A stretch of 64,000 bases of DNA from Rhynchopus sp. YZ270_cl-10. Lineage: Eukaryota; Euglenozoa; Diplonemea; Diplonemida; Diplonemidae. The notes under the pieces were generated by a model. It saw only the letters and a program-made list of their open reading frames with translations, made no database searches and was not told the DNA's origin. The DNA is taken from positions 1,116,001 to 1,180,000 of the forward strand of contig OZ037925.1 in NCBI GenBank assembly GCA_964035575.1. The letters are read 5' to 3'. Position 1 is the stretch's first letter, and every line of letters begins with the position of its first letter. This document shows, one piece after another, positions 18,563 through 30,270 of the stretch. The position numbers were made by a program, and so were the translations under genes.

Positions 18563-19642
18563 GAGAGGGGTTCAGTATACAGCCAAAAAGCCTGGTGGGT
18601 AAAGTGTGTGAGAAGGAATGTATGGTGTGATTCAGGGGGTACGGACAACCCACGAGGGAACCACGGAGAACTGTTTCGGGCTATATTAAGATTTGCGGAG
18701 CACCTTCGGGAGAATCACGGAGAATCCGTTTGGTGATCACACCAATGTAGATTTTTTTTTTTTGAGTGTTTTGTTTTGTTTTTGTCAGGGACAGTCTTTT
18801 TGACCGTTTTTTCGGATTATCAAAAAAGGCAGTTTTTTGACAGAACAACCCTTTAGGGTGAGAGACTAATTTTTCGTTTAAGAATAAAGGAAAAACATCT
18901 CTGCACACTATGAGGGATGATTGGTCAAGGGTCGCTGGATATTAATCGATCAAAAAAAGGGGGCGCCCATTTTTTGAAGATATCTGGCAATCGCAACTTT
19001 TCTGATTTGTGTTTTCTCTCTCTCTCGTCTTTTTCTTCTTTTTTTTTTTTTTTGAATTTCTTTTCTTTCTTTTTTTTTTTTGAAACAATCTTTTTTTTTT
19101 GTACTTATCCATAGAGCCGCCACCACAGTCCTTTATCTTATCATAAAGGCAGTGTATGGCCCCCCTTTTGACACTTCTCTCTCTCTTTTTCTTTCTCTTT
19201 TGGAGTTGCTTTCCTTGCATATAATTTGTCAAAGTTTTGTTTCTGTACCGAGGGGTCATCTCTGATTAATTTTCCCCAGTGCCTCTGCGTCCGCCGAGGA
19301 GTGAGGGCGTTTGCACTTTTAAAACTTCTTTTTTTTTTTCTTTTCTTCGTTTTTGTTTTGTTTGTCTTTTGGGTTTTTTTTCTACCCGACTTACAATGCA
19401 ACACATTGTTCTTCTGGATTCGATCCTGAGCGTGTATTTGGATGTTCCAGAACGATGCGGTGCAAACGTGCGAAAGAGAACGATTCATCATTTAGAAGAA
19501 AACATAAAATAAAAATTACAAAAAAACGAAACTTTGAGGGCATATTTTAAAACTATGACAACGTGTCCCCTCCACGCGACCCTTTTTTATACTTTCCAAT
19601 TTTCAGTTCACCTTTCGTACAAAAAAAAATATATAGTGGAGT
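18563..19642. other. Spacer after the K+ channel gene
   Basis: Holds micro-element 3 (18623-18744) and long T-rich runs at 19010-19100 and 19320-19380. No gene seen. Confidence 0.5.
18623..18744. mobile_element. TGGTG micro-element 3 (122 bp)
   Basis: Left end TGGTGTGAT, right end ATCACACCA, an exact 9-bp inverted repeat. It is flanked by ATGTA on both sides (18618-18622 and 18745-18749). The interior contains CACGGAGAA twice. Confidence 0.75.
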
Positions 19643-20137
19643 TGGTGTGGCTGACGACCCCAAAATAGCAGAAAATAGCAGAAAATAGCACTTTGGGGGG
19701 GTTTTTTTTGGGTTTGGTGGCTGGGTGGTGTGGCTCATGATGTACGAGGGAAGGAAACTTGGCCAGCCCGCAAACCCGGAAACCCCCTCCCACTCGGATC
19801 ATAAGGTACACAGTACACAGTACAGCACCTGGTCTATATCGGGACCAAATACATTTTTTTTTGCTAAAACTGCTCTTATTTTTTACGCTTTTTTGCTCGA
19901 AAAAAACGTTGTCCTGCATCTTTGGTAGGTGTTTTGGGGACTGGCTGGGGTCAGGAGTCCCTCATTTCCCCTCCCTTTAGCAAAAGCCCAAACCACGGCC
20001 AAAAAATAAAAAAAAATCCAGCCCCAAAATAGCGGAAAATAGCAGAAAATAGCAGAAAATAGCACCCCCCTTCAGCCACACCAGAGTTCATCCTCGGGTG
20101 TCTACACTAATACAACCAAGTTTTCAAAAAAAGAAAA
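19633..20137. repeat. Dispersed 55-bp motif split by an insertion
   Basis: TATAGTGGAGT at 19632-19642 continues at 20084 as GAGTTCATCCTCGGG, then ACACTAATACAACCAAG and TTTTCAAA. Removing the insert and one GAGT restores the motif as seen at 6051-6104. Confidence 0.85.
19643..20083. mobile_element. 441-bp non-autonomous transposon inserted in the dispersed motif
   Basis: Ends TGGTGTGGCTGA and TCAGCCACACCA are an exact 12-bp inverted repeat, with GAGT duplicated on both sides (19639-19642 and 20084-20087). Short tandem GAAAATAGCA units lie near both ends in the same orientation. The intact related site at 6051-6104 confirms the boundaries. The TGGTG...CACCA termini link it to the micro-elements. 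Confidence 0.85.
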
Positions 20138-21153
20138 TGCGTGTGCAACGCGAAAAGCACAGGTTCATCTTTTTCACGTATTCTTTCTTGAACCCAATTA
20201 GGCGCGTCTTTACTAAACCCTTTCTTCCTCACCCCCCTGTTTTTTTCTTACCTTTGTGGCTCGTCAGTTTTCGTGTACAGTGTATTGCAGAAGCACAGCA
20301 CGTCATCAAAATGTGTTCCTTCTTTTTGGAAATTTATGAAGAGATACCAGTTGCCGACCCTCGACTCCCTGTAAAGCGAGCGTTCACCCCTGGCAAAGCA
20401 AATCAACGACACCTTTTCCAAAAGAAGGGCACAACAAAAAAATGTATATTTAGTAGTTCTCGTTTTAGCGTTCAGCGTTCAGCGTTTAGTGCGACCAAAA
20501 CACGATTGGTTTTACCCTATCTCTCTTACCAATCTTTTCTGAATGGGTGGCACAATTTCCTTTTTACCTACGAAAGATGTGCACTCATGTCAGGATATTC
20601 ATATGTCAACCTTTTGTCAATACTCATTCGCCTAGTTTCTACTGGAAGATCAGCAACGTTGCTTTTCTTTTCTGTTGTGTCGATTCTGTTGTTTCTTTGG
20701 CCTCAAAGAGGTTTCCTCTTCACTGCCCAGGTAGTCAGTGGGAGCGTATTGCAGTAATAAAAATATCACCACAGAATATTTATTACACACTTTACGCACA
20801 AACAAACTTAGTCGTATGCACATGTGCAAGCGAACCACAAAACAACCTTATTCAGCAACTCCTTCAAAACGAATGATTTTGAAATAAAGTTTCTGTCAAC
20901 GTCATTCAACACAGCACGAGAGACGAGAGACTCATAATAACGAATAATTTCCCCCCTTTAAAGCTTTAAAGGCCCCCTTTTCCCCCTTTCCCCCTTTCCC
21001 CCCTTTTTTCAGTGATGCGAGAGAGCTTAACGCGTATCTTGACCAACCCATTCGTTCATTCGTTGTGACATTGCTCAAATGAGTAGTGTGCATTGCATAG
21101 GCTTGAAAGTGTGTGAGGGCGATTCTCACACTGAGCATTGCCACTGAAGAAGC
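20138..21153. other. Spacer with an unconvincing long open frame
   Basis: A frame at 20098-20757 is open for 219 codons but begins in the dispersed motif, is AT-rich and has no domain. 20702-20808 is a repeat shared with 23128-23220. No supported gene. Confidence 0.5.
20702..20808. repeat. Dispersed repeat (partner 23128-23220)
   Basis: Shared words: CAAAGAGGTTTCCTCTT, GTCAGTGGGAGCGTATTGCA, ATAAAAATATCA, CAGAATATTT, ACACTTTACGCACAAACAAA. The copies differ by small indels. Confidence 0.8.
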
Positions 21154-21158
21154 CAATA

Positions 21159-21512
21159 TTTTCAACTTACCTTCCTTCACCCCCCCTGTAAGGGCAACCG
21201 TAGGTGAAGTAAGGTATAGTATTGAAATCGATGTGGGGGGGGAGTAAAGGGTCAATTTTACAAAACCAGATTTTGAGGAAAATTTTAGCCGAAAATGGGC
21301 CCCACGTATAAGCAACCGGGCTCATATTTCTCAAAATTTAAGTGGTCAAAAAATTGTCCAATTTTCGAGATTGACCCCACCAGTGCACGGGCGGAGCCCA
21401 AAAATGCAAATAAGGACCCTTTTTAATTTGTTCTCTTGAAATGTGTAATTTCATGTTTTCGCGAAAAAAATAACAACTGATCCTACAAGGGTTGAAGGAA
21501 GGTGGTTGAAAA
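21159..21512. mobile_element. 354-bp MITE, complete copy
   Basis: Left end TTTTCAACTTACCTTCCTTC and right end GGTTGAAGGAAGGTGGTTGAA form an imperfect inverted repeat of about 25 bp. CAATA flanks both sides (21154-21158 and 21513-21517). A right half of the family lies at 24396-24676 and a left half at 36000-36220. Shared interior words include GGGCCCCACGTATAAG and CAATTTTCGAGATTGACCCC. Confidence 0.8.
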
Positions 21513-21530
21513 CAATAATACCAACAAGGA

Positions 21531-21956
21531 CAAGTAATTGCTAAGAAAAAACGGGGTGTGCTGTGGAAAACTCCGCGCGATTTTCGAAACCACCGTAGCA
21601 TCCTGGCGATTTGCTGGAGGTGCTGATGCGCCTGGTGTGATCGATGTGTTGTGGTCTGTGCATTCTGTTCCTTCCGCACTGCTCCCACGACGATGACAAT
21701 GTGGGGAGCCTGTGGACAAAAACGAGCTGGAACACGCCGAGCCTGCCGAGCCGACGTCCAACAACGCTATCGAACAGATGGTGCTGGACGAAGAGGACAG
21801 ACCCCCTTCTTGAACGTTTCAGATGCTGGCGTCCCAGTGGGCGAAGAGCGTTTTAGCATACCCGCAGAAGAGCAGAATGCTGGGCGTGTTGTAGGTTATT
21901 TCTACAGGATGGAGTTCCACATCACGCCCCGTTTTTTTTCCGATAGCAATTACTTG
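21531..21956. mobile_element. 426-bp inverted-repeat element with a GC-rich core
   Basis: Left end CAAGTAATTGCTAAGAAAAA then ACGGGG; right end CCCCGTTTT...TAGCAATTACTTG. The arms are about 28 bp with few mismatches. The core (about 21600-21900) is GC-rich and coding-like in composition, with several short frames, which suggests a captured gene fragment. It starts 18 bp after the preceding MITE. No target duplication found. Confidence 0.65.
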
Positions 21957-23470
21957 TTTTTTGTTCGTCTTGCTTTCTCCGTTCAGTCATCACCCTTCCC
22001 CCCTTGCTCCACTCGACGAGCGAAGTGTGCACCAATCGTCAAGATGCTTCGGGAACGGACTCTTTTTTGCCAATGCTTTGCAGCGTATTATAATAGGGGG
22101 GTTTTGTCCAGAAAGAAACATTTTTTTTAAAGAGCGAAGCTGACCCCCACTAGTCTAGTGGCTCAGCAGCGCCTCAAACGTTTTCTTGGTTTTTCCGTGC
22201 ATACGTTAGACTTTTGGGAAGACGTTGTACTGTGCAACACGACTTTTTTTTAGTTCAGTAGTGACGTTACAAGGTATCCAAGACACGGTTTAGAATGATC
22301 GGATCAAAAAGACTCTTTTTTCAGTGCCTCTATAGTCTATGAACAGCGAGGCGTTTCGACCTAGTTTCGACTGCGAAACATTTCCTTATGTATTACACGG
22401 GAAACAATATGACAAACAGGGTGGTTCCGTGCATATCATAGAACCTGGCACCCTTGTGTGTCTCCCAAAAAACTAAAAAAGCGTTGTGTGAAGTTTTGAA
22501 GGAAACATAAAATTAATTTCTCTTTTTTTTCCTCTTTTTATGCGAATGCGGTGAACAGCCTCATCATGCGACCATGCATGATGAGCTCTACTCTCTACGT
22601 AGTTTCTATGAGAAAGACTTACAATGCCTCTCTCCCCTTATCCCTTCCCTCTCCCTCTTCTCTGGCTCCCCTTTTCTTAATGCACAGCTTTTCTTATGAC
22701 TCCTGCCGGATGCTTTTGCTCAATGGGCTTAACCTTTCTTTTTTTGATCTCTGTGCACGAGGCACTACAAGCTTTTTTTGCCCCAAAACCAACCCATACA
22801 AAAACCACGTAAAACCGTAAATGGTTTTTGGTTTACACCAAAAAGAGTTTCCCCCCCAACACCAGGCCTCCACTTCCCTCCCCTTTTCGCGCGTTTTCCT
22901 AAACCCAATCGCCCCAGGGTATGGAAAATCGCTTCGGCAGGCCCCACTCCACAGTGGATACGGCGCTTTGCCTTTACTTTCATTACACTGCGTCTACAAG
23001 GAATTTAGAGCGGATTTTGGCGTAGAACTGCTGATGTCAGTTTCCCCGCCACTTTTTCCGACCCTCTGCATCCCCCAACGGTGGTTTTGATGGGTTTTGA
23101 TTTGTAAAATTTTGACTTAATTTTAGGTCTCAAAGAGGTTTCCTCTTTAGTCAGTGGGAGCGTATTGCAGTGATAAAAATATCAAACACAGAATATTTCA
23201 CACTTTACGCACAAACAAACTGGAAGCATATTTCCTACCCACACGAGAGGGCTTTTGTGTTTCAAGTCAATCTCTGTTAGAGGATGTTGCCTTCTTAATG
23301 CTTACTGTTGGTTTAGTTGTAAGTATGTGAATATATTGGGTTGTGGTGTGTACAGAGAGGACGCATTTCAATGATTTATCCGCAGAGTTTTAGTTATTTT
23401 GTCAGGGCTTGCGTCCGATGGCCAAATGCATTTTGCAGTCCCTTCTGATCGTTATTATGAGGTGTGCATA
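21957..23470. other. Spacer, few recognisable features
   Basis: AT-rich spacer. Only the dispersed repeat at 23128-23220 and a small palindrome near 22563 were recognised. Confidence 0.5.
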
Positions 23471-23779
23471 CGTGATGCACATTTCCATCTCTTTCCAAGC
23501 CTTTTTTTGTGTTTTGAATTTCCTTGGAATCTGGTCCCAACTCTTTTGTGTGTGGTTATGTGTCCAACGAGAGGCACATTCATCTTACAAGTTTATTTTT
23601 CTTTGTATTTATCATCGACGCACACCACCCACACGAGCGACGACCCAATCCCCTCCTCTCTTGAGAGCTCCACACCCACCCCTCCACACTCCCACAACAC
23701 CATCGTGAACCAAAAACGGCACCCCTCCCACTCTTTCCTTCTCCCTGTTTTGTGCAAAGCCCGCTCATCTGATGCTGTG
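23471..23779. repeat. 309-bp duplicate of the region upstream of the Raptor gene
   Basis: It runs from CGTGATGCACATTT to GCTCATCTGATGCTGTG and matches 38768-39080 with a few substitutions and small indels. On the minus strand its edge coincides with CTCACAG|CATCAG, a possible 3' splice site for the adjacent minus-strand ORF. Confidence 0.9.
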
Positions 23780-23853
23780 AGTAAAAAAATAACGACCACG
23801 ATTCGTCGCTTTCTGCCTGCTCCTCAGCAGACACAGCAGGCACTACAGTCAGT

Positions 23854-24193
23854 TTAGACTGCACTTTCCTCTTCTTCTTCGGGTTTGCTGGTGGTGGGAG
23901 GCTTGTTGGTGCTGGGGGTGGTGTATTCGCAGGAGAATCCGCTTCTTGCGCGACTGCTGGCGTCTTCTTTGGAGCTGGAGTACCTCTTCCGCTTTGCTGC
24001 AGGCTTAGCCTTCTCCTTGATGTGGTCAGGGGCAGTGGGGCAGTTGGCAACAAAGTGATTCCTCACTCTCGTGAGGGACGTTCCCTTACCCCACTGTTGG
24101 TGTGGTTGCAGGTTATCACTCCGGAGGCAGACTTGGTCACTTCATTGTTCGACCAGCACTTGGTTCTCGGCATTTTTAGGTTTTGAAAACGGT
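23854..24193 (-). pseudogene. BED-like zinc-finger fragment (DNA-transposase N terminus?)
   Basis: On the minus strand an ATG at about 24193 opens 'MPRTKCWSNNEVTKSASG VITC', which stops after 34 codons. A shifted frame then reads 'GKGTSLTRVRNHFVANC' followed by 'PTAPDHIKEK'. The H-x4-C ending followed by 'PTAP' is typical of BED fingers at the N terminus of hAT-type transposases. A further frame downstream contains the nuclear-localisation-like PKKKRKV (about 23880). The frame shifts suggest decay or unrecognised short introns. No catalytic domain is nearby. Confidence 0.4.
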
Positions 24194-24395
24194 GTCTTTT
24201 GACTGCGTTGAGATGATGGGGGACATTTAAACAACAAAAGAAAAGAAATACTCATCTTTTTTGCTTTTGTGTGGGCTTTCGCTTGGAGTGTCTTTTTCGC
24301 GTTTTTTTCAGAAAATCCCAGTTTGAAAAAGACCCTAAAAAGACGCGCTCGAAAAAGACATGAAAAAGACAGGGGGGAACCTTAGGGAGTTAAGG

Positions 24396-24676
24396 GTCAA
24401 TATTACAAACCCGGATTTTGAGGAAAATTTGGCTGGTGAAATTTTAGCAGAAAATGGGCCCCACGTATAAGTGACCGGGCTCATATTTCTCAAATTTAAG
24501 TGGTCAAAAAATTGCTCAATTTTCGAGATTGACCCCACCACTGCACGGGCGGATCCCAAAAATGCAAATACGGACCCTTTTTCAATTTGTTCTCTTGAAA
24601 TGTGTAATTTCAAGAGATGTTTTCGCGAAAAAAATTTCAACTGATCCTACAAGGGTTGAAGGAAGGTGGTTGAAGA
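24396..24676. mobile_element. MITE right half, abutting the (CAA)n array
   Basis: Same sequence as the right two thirds of 21159-21512, ending GGAAGGTGGTTGAAG. The triplet array begins 4-5 bp after this end. The left end is missing. Confidence 0.8.
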
Positions 24677-24679
24677 CTG

Positions 24680-25383
<704 letters not shown>

Positions 25384-25449
25384 GCGGACCACACCACTCA
25401 CGTCCCACCCTTTGCATGAGTTTGACTGAGATGTGTTTGAGAACTTAAC

Positions 25450-25491
25450 TACCTCCTCCCCTGTACCGCCACCAATCATGATTCCAATCAG
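25450..25491 (+). promoter_or_regulatory. Putative trans-splice acceptor for the discoidin-like membrane gene
   Basis: A C/T-rich run (ACCTCCTCCCCTG) is followed by CCAATCAG ending at 25491, 9 nt before the ATG at 25501. Confidence 0.45.
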
Positions 25492-25500
25492 ATAAACAAC

Positions 25501-27699
25501 ATGAACACTGGTGGAAAGGAAAGATGTTGCCTACTGTGTGCCTGTGCATTGCTTGCGCAGGGCTGCGTACTGGAGCATCCCACCATTCTCGACGACAGCG
25601 ACCACTATTCCGACGACATTGCGGAGAAGGTTGTGGACGGGAACATCAGCTCGAAGTGGGACGCAGGGCATCCAGGAGGGTGGGGTGTGCCCAACTGGGT
25701 GACGTTAGAATTTAGCACTGAACAGCACTACAACACATTTTCGTTTGCGGGTACGGGTGACTCCACGCATGAGCCCAAGTGGTTTAGCATCGAAACCAGT
25801 ACTACCGCCACAGGCCCGTGGGTATCAGTCTACGAGCAAACGGCTGCAATCAAAGGCACGCTCCAAGTTATGAACTCGTACGTCTTTGGTGCAGGTGCCA
25901 CCTCAAAGTACTGGAGGTTCTACATCCACACAAGGTACTCCACCTACCAGGCGTACATCTTCGAAATCCAGTTCTCCTGCACCACAGACCCACCTGCAAC
26001 TGATCCACCTGCCACAGACCCACCTGCAACTGATCCACCTGCAACTGATCCACCTGCCACAGACCCACCTGCAACTGATCCACCTGCCACAGACCCACCT
26101 GCAACTGATCCACCTGCAACTGATCCACCTGCCACAGACCCACCTTCAACAGAGGCGCCAAAAACCGAAGCTCCAGAAACTGCGTTGCCATCTACACTCA
26201 CACCGGGGCACACGCGCCCTCCGGCCACACCTGCCCCAAAGACGGCTGCTCCTACAACTGCGCCCACCACGACCCCGCAGACAGCTCCACCGGACACACC
26301 GGCACCGACACTGACAACACTCACACCGCAGCCGCTGCTGAGCCAGCCCGATGATGGGAGCGCAGTGTTGGAGGAGTACACAGAGTGGACCACAACCGCA
26401 ACGGCTACAGGGGTGACTGGTGGTGCCTTGGCGACGACGGTGGTGACGGGTGGGTCGTTCACCATGACGTCGCAAGGCCTGTCGCGTGTGGCGCGTGCAC
26501 AGATGTACCTCCGCATGCTGGAGTGTCCACGCAACATGGCAACACCGATGCCGTTTGTCCTGAGCCCCTCGCAGCTCAGAATCGGCAGAGACACACTCCG
26601 CGAGGAACGTGGTGCTGCCGTTGGGAACACCGTGATCATCACCATGCTCATCCTGACGACGTGCCTCGGAGCCTTGGTGCACAGCAGTGTGTACGGCACG
26701 CCAGGTGTGCTGGCCTCGCTCCGTGAGATGCCTGTCCCGGTGGTGTGCCTTGTGTTGGAGCTGCTGTGGACGCCTATCATGCAAGGCGCCACTGCGTTGG
26801 TGCTTCACGGAAGCCACACCGATCTGGGTGTGGGCATCGGCATTCTGCTGCTGTCTGCAGGGGTGATTGCATGGCTGCTGTGGCTGGCAAATCGTGCTCG
26901 GAAGACATACGTCACTGCTGCTGTGCCACCGACGCGCTGGCTGGATCGGTACATCGCCGCACGGTGGGAGTGGCGTGAACAGACACCGACACATGCGCTG
27001 CGTGTGTCTGCCTGTGTCTTCGACGGATACCGCTTTGAGCACAGCGAGTACTTCGCCATACAGCTCATCTTCACGGGCTCCATCGGCGTTCTCTTTGGGT
27101 GGAACCCACAGACGCTTGTGAACTGTGCAAGCCGGGCGGGGCTTATTACCTGCATGCCGCTGATCTGGACTGCCATCGTGCTGAAAGACAAGCCGTTCTT
27201 ACGGTGGGTGGAGAACTGGGTGGAGGTGCTACTTGGGCTGCTTGAGTTTGCGTTTGCTGTGGTTGCGTTTCTGGGGGTGTCGCAAGAGAACGAGGCGCTG
27301 GTGGATGCGGGGGAGAACCTTGGCGAGTGGGTGGGGAATGCGGCTGTGCTGAAGTTCCTTCTGGACATCTGGCTGTACTGCCGGGAGCGGTGGTATGCAG
27401 AGGTCGACCGGAAGACGAAGGTTAACAGGGTGCCACCAGACCCATATGCTGTGTCCTTCGCACACCCGGAACCACCACCCATGCAAGAGGACCTCATGGC
27501 ACTCCTCTGCGAGGCTCGTGCCGAAGTCGATAAGTACAAAGTTATTGTCGACAAGCACAATGGTATCGTCGACAATTACAAGGGTATCGTGTCTGCCCAA
27601 GCTGCTGAGCTAGTAGAGAGCAGACGCACTGCTGCAGACACACAACTTGCCCTAGAGGATGCAAGGCAGTTCAACCCCCATGACTTCATCTATCTGTGA
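25501..27699 (+). CDS. Discoidin-like, Thr/Pro-stalked multi-pass membrane protein
   Basis: 732 residues, intronless. A Cys-rich leader (about 1-22) is followed by a region (25-160) with the look of an F5/8-type (discoidin) beta-sandwich: 'VVDGNISSKWDAG', 'WVTLEFSTEQHYNTFSFAG', 'ATSKYWRFYI'. Such domains bind glycans or phospholipids outside the cell. A tandem TDPPA/PPATD stalk (161-216) and Thr/Pro/Ala-rich mucin-like sequence run to about 300. About seven hydrophobic segments follow (376-397, 412-436, 443-465, 518-535, 546-561, 574-594, 615-628). The cytosolic tail repeats 'VDKYKVIVDKHNGIVDNYKGIV', a short heptad coiled coil. A surface adhesion or sensing protein is a reasonable inference. 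I do not recognise the membrane family. Confidence 0.7.
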   Translation: MNTGGKERCCLLCACALLAQGCVLEHPTILDDSDHYSDDIAEKVVDGNISSKWDAGHPGGWGVPNWVTLEFSTEQHYNTFSFAGTGDSTHEPKWFSIETSTTATGPWVSVYEQTAAIKGTLQVMNSYVFGAGATSKYWRFYIHTRYSTYQAYIFEIQFSCTTDPPATDPPATDPPATDPPATDPPATDPPATDPPATDPPATDPPATDPPATDPPSTEAPKTEAPETALPSTLTPGHTRPPATPAPKTAAPTTAPTTTPQTAPPDTPAPTLTTLTPQPLLSQPDDGSAVLEEYTEWTTTATATGVTGGALATTVVTGGSFTMTSQGLSRVARAQMYLRMLECPRNMATPMPFVLSPSQLRIGRDTLREERGAAVGNTVIITMLILTTCLGALVHSSVYGTPGVLASLREMPVPVVCLVLELLWTPIMQGATALVLHGSHTDLGVGIGILLLSAGVIAWLLWLANRARKTYVTAAVPPTRWLDRYIAARWEWREQTPTHALRVSACVFDGYRFEHSEYFAIQLIFTGSIGVLFGWNPQTLVNCASRAGLITCMPLIWTAIVLKDKPFLRWVENWVEVLLGLLEFAFAVVAFLGVSQENEALVDAGENLGEWVGNAAVLKFLLDIWLYCRERWYAEVDRKTKVNRVPPDPYAVSFAHPEPPPMQEDLMALLCEARAEVDKYKVIVDKHNGIVDNYKGIVSAQAAELVESRRTAADTQLALEDARQFNPHDFIYL

Positions 27700-28319
27700 T
27701 AATTATATGAGTGTGCACGTAAGGTATGGTGGTTTTCCTTAGGGCATTTCCTTAAGGAAAACGTGACTTTTTCCCGAGCTTTCCCTGTGGTGGAGTGGCC
27801 TTGTTTTCGATCAAAAAACTGCTTTTTGGACCGCTTTTACCCATTCTGGGGACAGAAAAGCCGCCAACGCCATAAATGGCCAGCGGTCAGGCCAGACTCG
27901 CTCTGCGGAGTCTCTCTGCCACAGTGTGCTGCCTGTAAGGATGTCCATGTATATCCTTAAGAGAAAGGGTGAGGCCCAACTGTCGGTACAGCATGGGGCG
28001 CCAAGAGAGAGATGTTGTGACCCCCCCGCCCACCCCTTTTTGTGTTTTTGGGTTTCTGCTCTCTTGTGTAGACTATCGTGCACCAAGCGTTGGGTGTAGC
28101 GAACTGCAGTACCTGTAAGCTCACAACTCTTCAACGGAAGGTGGGCCGCCGGCTGTCGAGCGGTTGTGAACCGCCCTCGTTCTCTTACGGTACGGGCCAG
28201 TCATTAGGTTTCCTTTTTACATCTTCTGTTGTAGGCCGCAGGGTACTTGTGCTTTCATCCGGATGGCTGGCATCGTATGTGGGTCAGTCGGAGGTGCCTG
28301 TATTAATAACTTCACTTTT
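27700..28319. other. Start of the 11-kb repeat-rich spacer
   Basis: AT-rich start of the spacer before Raptor. It contains a small palindrome (CCTTAGGGCATTTCCTTAAGG, near 27739-27760) and the dispersed repeat copy B. No gene recognised. Confidence 0.5.
28187..28310. repeat. Dispersed repeat copy B (partner 16587-16702)
   Basis: Same ordered words as copy A, including TCCGGATGG and GTCAGTCGGAGGTGCCTG. A third trace (GGTCGGAGATGTGCCTGTAT) lies at about 29513. Confidence 0.75.
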
Positions 28320-29198
28320 TGTTCAAGCCTGTAGCAAGAGTGTGCGTGCGTGCGTACTTTTTTTTGAGATATGGTCTGACGCTTACTCAGAAAGATAATC
28401 ACCTTACCCTGAGGAAAGAAAATCGTCGTATAACACTAGTCATCTGGACGAGCAGCACTAACTAGTCATCTGACTAGACGGTGGTGATCTCATATTAAAT
28501 TACTTTTTGACAATCCCTTTCTGGCTATCACCCGTACAGCCCGTACGTTTTACTTTTCCCCTTTCCCCACTCCTTCTCCACTTGCACACAGACCCTTTTC
28601 AACGGAGTCTTTGCCACGTGATCCACACTTTGGGTAAAGTACTTCCTGAAAAAAAGGGTTTTTACTAATCTGCTCTCAAGCTAGAGAGACGCACAAAGGC
28701 CGCCAACACTTAGCATAGACCCAGTGGCCACGCAAATGGGTGCTTGGGTGATAGTCGATACAGCAACGACCACTTTTATTCCTGTGGGACACAAAGGAAG
28801 TACCTGTAGCACTTAAGCATTGGCGGGCTGTGTGCTTCTTTGCATGCCTTCACGCTGTTGCTGCTAGTGTCGGGGCACTTCCTGTTTCGTGGGTGGTTGT
28901 CAGTAATCGAAAAATGTACTAAGTGTTCGTGTCTAACTTTGCATGTGGTTTACCTTGCGAGTCACACATTTTACCATACAAACCCGTAAATGTAAAGCAA
29001 ATTGCAAAATTGCATATTTGCGGGTTTGCACCCTCTCACAAACGTTTGTTCCACTGTTTATTTTTTGAATCGTTTTCAGTTCAAGACGTCGTAACTGCAA
29101 AGTACCCTTTTATGTTGTAACACAGTTGCGATCTGCACAATATTTTTTTGCTTTCAAAGCCCAATACACTGATCACTACATAAGATGGACGCATCATA
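28320..29198. repeat. Long direct repeat, copy 1 (partner 37886-38764)
   Basis: From 28381 to 29198 it matches 37947-38764 at a constant offset of 9566 with almost no visible change. The left edge decays through a GTGC-repeat length difference. The interior has CTAGTCATCTG palindromes and no credible gene. Near identity implies recent duplication or gene conversion. Confidence 0.92.
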
Positions 29199-29817
29199 CG
29201 CAGAGTGTGTGGCGGCGGTGCAGTGATCACAGAAGGTGGCCCGTCGTCCCTACGGCAGAAGATGGCGATTGCTGTCGAAAGTAGACGATTGTTGTGTAAC
29301 AAAAATCAAAAAGAAGAAGAAAAGTAAAGAACTATGACGGGTATGCGGGACTATTCTGTATTGTCCTCAGGGAGGTAAACGTCCCTGTCTCTACCAATGC
29401 ACGTTAAACCCTGGCTAGGGTATAAATGCGGGTTTGCGGGTGTTGTGCACTCGGAGTATGAAACAGCGACCAACCGTCAGTCCAGAGCTTGTTCTGCATA
29501 GCTATAGCTTTGGTCGGAGATGTGCCTGTATCAATAACTGTTCGTTTATTTTCATTTTCTGTTTTTTGCAGAACTGATTTTTGCCCCTTTTTTTGGGGAA
29601 ATAACTTACTTCCGAATTCCTGTCATAGAGATACACGACTCATCATGTATTTATTGCACTTTTGCAATGCGCGAAATTGTGATCACATTGCAGCACAGTA
29701 TAGTTGTGTGCGTTATGTGCATGATGCGCAGTCTCTAGCTATGTCCTGTGTTCTGTTGTCAGCCTCCTTGGGAAACTATTGCGAGCGCACTTTGTTTTTT
29801 ATGGTACCTACCCCCCC
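29199..29817. other. Spacer between repeats
   Basis: Nothing strong. GGGTATAAATGCGGG at 29415 resembles a TATA box, but no gene follows it. Confidence 0.4.
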
Positions 29818-29912
29818 CCGTGTATATGTCCGGACCCATTTTGATGTGTATATGTCCGGGACTTTCTGAAAATTTTCCGGACATATACACAGGTACAGGT
29901 GTATATGTCCGT
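29818..29912. repeat. GTGTATATGTCCGG inverted-repeat cluster, copy 1
   Basis: Four copies of the GTGTATATGTCC word, three forward and one reversed, begin right after ACCTACCCCCCCCC. A related cluster in opposite orientation lies at 35763-35861 and ends in the complementary GGGGGGGGGTAGGTAT. Confidence 0.85.
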
Positions 29913-30270
29913 GTGAGAGGTAAAAATCAAGCGAACACACCGACCAGCATATCAGCTGATCACGGGAACCTTTTTTCAGGCTTCCACCTTTTGACGTCAG
30001 GCCAGTGTCCTAAACGATGCTGCCACACCCTGAGGGGGAGGTGTGCTGTCTGTAAACTCTGTGTGGCAACAACGGGGAGGTGACCTCCGTATATCGGCAA
30101 CCCGCACGTCCTAGATGTGAAAAACGGCACCAGCCGGGACACGGTCCCGGGTTTACTCTGGATAGAACAAAAAAAAGAGCAGCCACACTGCTTCGGCAGC
30201 GCTAAAGAGACGAGAGTAAATACCAACACGGTGCGGTCTGTCGTGCTTGGAGTGTGTAAATAACGGACTT

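Noticed and set aside
20098-20757. 219-codon open frame
   Set aside because: AT-rich, starts inside the dispersed repeat, no domain or coding-like composition, and overlaps another repeat.
29415-29429. TATA-box-like GGGTATAAATGCGGG
   Set aside because: No gene or RNA follows. Such elements are not expected for protein genes in organisms with polycistronic transcription.
27900-30080. Three C-x-x-C-K words (near 27930, 28105 and 30035) that might be zinc-finger remnants of one transposase family
   Set aside because: The surrounding frames are short and unrelated; likely chance.
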